Assembly (NCBI GenBank): GCA_020725805.1
Contig: DYEF01000070.1
Location: 1-64,000, forward strand
Source: Bdellovibrio sp.
Lineage (GTDB): Bacteria; Myxococcota; SpSt-1050
Direction of reading: 5' to 3'
DNA length: 64,000 nucleotides
Positions 61,387-64,000 of the stretch are shown piece by piece. The position numbers were made by a program, and so were the translations under genes. Numbering within the stretch: the stretch's first letter is position 1; every line of letters starts with the position of its first letter. The notes beneath the pieces were generated by a model that was not told where the DNA came from, did not search any database, and was given only the letters and a program-made list of their open reading frames with translations.

Positions 61387-62730
61387 TTATTCTTTCTTTT
61401 CTTCTACCTTAGGTGCTTTGAGAATCAGAATGAGAACCGCAGAAATTATACAGAGTATACCGGATATTACAAATGCAGTTGTATAATTCCCGGCATCATA
61501 GGTCTTCTGAACAATCTCACCGCTCTTCTCAAGAGACTCATAAGGGACTTTCTGAACAACACTCATCAGCTTCGGGGCAAGCCATGGTCCGAAGAGACCA
61601 CCTGCACCGTAAGCAGAGAACATCCAGCCATAGTTTGCACCGACATTTTTTGTTCCGAAGAAGTCTGCCGTAACCGCCGGATAAAGTGCGAGGAAACCAC
61701 CGAAGCAGAATCCGATGGAGGCTACACCAAAGAGATATAAACCATAGGATGTAAAGAATTTAAGTAAAAGCATAATGACGCCTGCGTATATGAACATAAT
61801 CATCAATGTAGGTTTTCTTCCGATACTGTCGGATACCTTACCCCAGACAATCCTTCCCAATGCATTAAGAATAGCAACGATCATAACCGCAGAGGCACCT
61901 TTTGAGATAATATCGGCATAACTATCCTTGGGTACAGGGGAACCACTGAAAAGCTGAAGGAGTGAGAAAGACTGCCATACATTCGTTGCATTCATAATAA
62001 TCATCAGTCCGGCTGTACAACCAGCAAAATAAGTAAGCCATAAGAGCCAGAATTGTGCTGTCTTGAGCATCTCCTGCCAGGTAAAATCTACTTTTTGAAC
62101 AGCACCTGAGGCAGAGGCTGCCATAGCAGGTGGATTCCACCCTTCTGGTTTGTAACCGGCCGGAGGATTTATCATAAATTGTGCACCGATTACTACTGCT
62201 ATAAGAAAGATTATGCCCAGATATAAAAATGTCGTCATTATTCCCTGTGACGCGATCAGGCTCTTTGCAACCGGTGTAAAGACAAGTGCGCCCGCCCCAA
62301 AACCAGCCACCGCAAGGCCCGTGATAAGCCCTCTCATATCAGGAAACCACTTCACACAGGTAGCAATCGGGCAGACATAAGCAGCACCTATCCCGATACC
62401 GCCAATTATAGAAAAGCCAAGCACAAAGAGAAACAGGTTATTGGCAAATGATGCAATAATAAGACCTATACCGAGAAGTATACCACCAAGAGTTGCTATT
62501 TTTCTTGGTCCAAGTTTATCCTGAATTCTACCAAAAACAATCATACTAAGTGCAAAAAATGCAAGCACGAGCTGTGAAGGAAGAGCAAGATCAGTAGCTG
62601 ACCAGCTCGGAAACTTATCTTTTAATGCGGGTTTGAAAACAGAATATATATAGATTGCACCAAGCGAAATTTGAATAAGTAAAGCACCTACAACGACCAA
62701 CCATCTATTAAACTTCTTCTCTTCTGACAT
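61387..62730 (-). CDS. OFA-family MFS transporter
   Basis: A 447-residue, 12-helix major facilitator of the oxalate/formate antiporter type, which carries organic acids. Signature segments: NRWLVVVGALLIQISLGAIYIYSVF in helix 1, RIQDKLGPRKIATLGGIL, and GIGIGAAYVCPIATCVKWFPDMRGLITGLAVAGFGAGA in helices 4-5. GAGGAGG before 62730 sets the start; the upstream in-frame start at 62763 is rejected. The substrate is not shown. A clear terminator follows. Confidence 0.92.
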   Translation of the reverse strand: MSEEKKFNRWLVVVGALLIQISLGAIYIYSVFKPALKDKFPSWSATDLALPSQLVLAFFALSMIVFGRIQDKLGPRKIATLGGILLGIGLIIASFANNLFLFVLGFSIIGGIGIGAAYVCPIATCVKWFPDMRGLITGLAVAGFGAGALVFTPVAKSLIASQGIMTTFLYLGIIFLIAVVIGAQFMINPPAGYKPEGWNPPAMAASASGAVQKVDFTWQEMLKTAQFWLLWLTYFAGCTAGLMIIMNATNVWQSFSLLQLFSGSPVPKDSYADIISKGASAVMIVAILNALGRIVWGKVSDSIGRKPTLMIMFIYAGVIMLLLKFFTSYGLYLFGVASIGFCFGGFLALYPAVTADFFGTKNVGANYGWMFSAYGAGGLFGPWLAPKLMSVVQKVPYESLEKSGEIVQKTYDAGNYTTAFVISGILCIISAVLILILKAPKVEEKKE

Positions 62731-62850
62731 AAAAAATCCTCCTCTGATAATTGAGTTAAGCAAAAACTATTTCAAAACTCTTACCAAACGGCTTTTGATA
62801 TATCTAATTTTTTACAAATGTCCACAAATAATTATACTGCTATCAATAAA

Positions 62851-63417
62851 TTATCTGGTAATTCTGAAACTTGCAATCAATGGGAATATATCCTTTGCCT
62901 CTATCTTCAACACTACCGTTGAGACTATCTTCCCACTCTCTCTATCAACAATCTCTCCGAGCATAGTACTAAATGACTTTATTGGCTGGAAGATTGAAAG
63001 GTCGTTGTGGCCGTTGAAATAATATTCCTTCCCGTTTTTGTCGGAGAAGTAAAATTCATATACAAACTGCTTCTTCGAGATAAAGTCATACTCCACACTT
63101 CCTCTCAGTTCAGCATTCTCAACAAGGTCAGCAGCTGTAATAATACCGGTCACCTCCATCCTCAGAAATTCACCACTGTCTCTCTTGATAAAACTCAGCA
63201 TATTGCTGCTTACACAGTTGAGTGTTACGGTCACAGGTAAATCACCCCTGTCATCCTTACCGCTTATCATACGGTGTGTCCCGTTCATCGTCTTGCTGAA
63301 TCTTATCCCCTTCGGAATATAATATTCGGCAATGGCCCTTACCTGCTCTCTGTTAAGCGATTTGATAAAATCCACATTGACAAAGTTCTTTAGATTCTTC
63401 AAAGTCTCCAGGTTCAT
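62851..63417 (-). CDS. Small conserved protein, possibly lipid-linked
   Basis: A 188-residue cytoplasmic protein without signal or membrane segments. The pattern RFSKTMNGTHRM, then EVTGIITAADL, GSVEYDFISKKQFVYEFYFSDKNGKEYYFNGHNDL recalls an accessory domain found beside GMC-type cholesterol oxidases and lipid hydrolases; the match is from memory and tentative. AAGGAGG precedes the ATG. The promoter holds the second copy of the candidate operator also found before SCP2, which fits a shared lipid role. The OFA transporter lies downstream on the same strand. Confidence 0.72.
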   Translation of the reverse strand: MNLETLKNLKNFVNVDFIKSLNREQVRAIAEYYIPKGIRFSKTMNGTHRMISGKDDRGDLPVTVTLNCVSSNMLSFIKRDSGEFLRMEVTGIITAADLVENAELRGSVEYDFISKKQFVYEFYFSDKNGKEYYFNGHNDLSIFQPIKSFSTMLGEIVDRESGKIVSTVVLKIEAKDIFPLIASFRITR

Positions 63418-63440
63418 TACAAAGCCTCCTTAATAAATTG

Positions 63441-63468
63441 ATAATATCGCCTATCACAAATGACGCAA
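63441..63468 (-). promoter_or_regulatory. Promoter of the 62851-63417 gene
   Basis: TTGCGT (63463-63468, minus strand), 16 bases, TATTAT (63441-63446); an overlapping TTGACA (63471-63476) is a less well spaced alternative. The -35 box lies inside the candidate operator. Confidence 0.45.
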
Positions 63469-63475
63469 TGTGTCA
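63461..63475. promoter_or_regulatory. Candidate operator, site 2 (TGACGCAATGTGTCA)
   Basis: A near-perfect palindrome with 7-base arms TGACGCA and TGTGTCA (one mismatched pair) around A. It agrees at 13 of 15 positions with 26341-26355 and overlaps the -35 region. Confidence 0.5.
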
Positions 63476-63556
63476 AGGTTTTTCCAGGAGAGACGTCTTT
63501 GCAGGTCGGCGGGGTATGGAACTTTACCTAAAATTTTTAATTCAAAAATGAATGAT

Positions 63557-63646
63557 TGTAAACTAAAAAACTATTTACATTAATTCCGTTTTCTATTAGA
63601 AAGTTTATATTGTAAAACGTTCTCATCAGATAAATTTAGGTTTACA
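63557..63646. promoter_or_regulatory. Cluster of TGTAAA/TTTACA motifs upstream of the last gene
   Basis: TGTAAA occurs at 63557-63562 and near 63611, and its reverse TTTACA at 63574-63579 and 63641-63646. The first pair is an inverted repeat with 11 bases between; the last copy is the -35 box of the promoter for the gene at 63693. It lies in the 275-base gap 63418-63692. Confidence 0.4.
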
Positions 63647-63669
63647 AAGACACCAATATACAATATAAG
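63641..63669 (+). promoter_or_regulatory. Promoter of the gene at 63693
   Basis: TTTACA (63641-63646), 17 bases, TATAAG (63664-63669), followed by the SD GGAGGA at 63683-63688. Confidence 0.6.
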
Positions 63670-63692
63670 ACCATTATATTTTGGAGGAGATT

Positions 63693-64000
63693 ATGAAATA
63701 TATTCTCTATACCTGCTTCTTCCTTTCCGGAATGGCTGGACTTATATATCAAGTTGTATGGTCGAAATATTTTAATCTCTTTTTAGGTGCCACCTCTTAT
63801 TCAACAGCAATCCTCCTCTCCACATTTATGGGTGGACTTGCCCTCGGCAATCATATATTTGGGAAATTTGTTGACAGAACAAAAAATCCTCTGAGATTAT
63901 ATTCGTTTCTCGAGTTCGGGATAGGGATTGCATGCACTCTGTTTCCTCTTTATTTCGATGGGCTTTTTAATCTCTATTTTGCCCTTGCTCAGGGTTCAAT
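63693..64000 (+). CDS. Spermidine-synthase-like membrane protein (N-terminal part)
   Basis: The first 102 codons are in the window. They encode MKYILYTCFFLSGMAGLIYQVVWSK followed by LGATSYSTAILLSTFMGGLALGNHIFGK and another hydrophobic stretch: the membrane helices that precede the SpeE-like methyltransferase fold in fused MFS/spermidine-synthase proteins of Gram-negative bacteria. Whether the synthase domain follows cannot be seen. GGAGGA lies four bases before the ATG. Confidence 0.85.
   Translation, partial: MKYILYTCFFLSGMAGLIYQVVWSKYFNLFLGATSYSTAILLSTFMGGLALGNHIFGKFVDRTKNPLRLYSFLEFGIGIACTLFPLYFDGLFNLYFALAQGS

Overview
The window looks like chromosome of a low-to-mid GC, Gram-negative, deltaproteobacterial or Myxococcota-like bacterium, probably an uncultured lineage. 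The evidence is the kind of genes present: many Cys-lipidated surface proteins with Asp-rich linkers, Hanks-type kinases with PEGA domains, an FHA-GAF-sigma54 activator, ParB next to a bactofilin, several outer-membrane barrels, the MEP isoprenoid pathway (ispE), and a PHP-family protein ending in a Gly-Cys-Gly-Cys motif that resembles a cut-down MYXO-CTERM. I see no phage, plasmid, insertion sequence or CRISPR array. Taxonomy is inference only.

Layout. 1-6455: an N-terminal gene fragment, a REP-like intergenic repeat, then a minus-strand housekeeping operon ispE - tRNA-Gln - prs - rplY - pth - rpsF - rpsR - rplI - dnaB. 6501-16802: a surface-protein region with lipoproteins (two possibly deacetylase-like, one glycoside hydrolase with a bulb lectin), an outer-membrane barrel and a P-loop protein. 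16809-24873: a PEGA kinase, PIG-L deacetylase, alkyltransferase-like protein, a modular fibre-like protein and its lipoprotein/TPR partners. 25061-28193 (plus): GAF-HD-GYP, SCP2 and a GT39 glycosyltransferase. 28166-42453 (minus): DUF2520, a ClpA/C-type unfoldase, lipoamide dehydrogenase, a barrel, a small conserved protein-parB-bactofilin operon, GAF-GGDEF, a PHP protein, a barrel, ligA and a sodium symporter. 42454-43111: second full repeat copy and tRNA-Arg/tRNA-His. 43107-50598: HIT protein, an AttH-like protein and a four-gene envelope operon (helical lipoprotein, FadL-like porin, two beta-propeller lipoproteins). 50750-58194: a CsgG/FlgO-like protein and, divergently, a kinase - TPR - FHA/sigma54 activator - two exported proteins operon. 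58198-64000: a cation transporter, barrel, FAD oxidoreductase, OFA-type MFS carrier, a lipid-linked small protein and the start of a spermidine-synthase-like membrane protein.

How things may work together. c-di-GMP turnover is represented by a GGDEF and an HD-GYP protein, each behind a GAF domain. Ser/Thr phosphorylation may be wired to sigma54 transcription through the FHA domain encoded two genes after a kinase. Promoters read well as sigma70-type (TTGACA-like, 16-17 bp, TAnnnT-like), and several place the predicted transcript start on or within a few bases of an ATG that has no Shine-Dalgarno, suggesting leaderless mRNAs. A near-palindromic 15-mer lies in the promoters of the SCP2 gene and of a second gene that may be lipid-linked, 37 kb apart, hinting at a small shared regulon.
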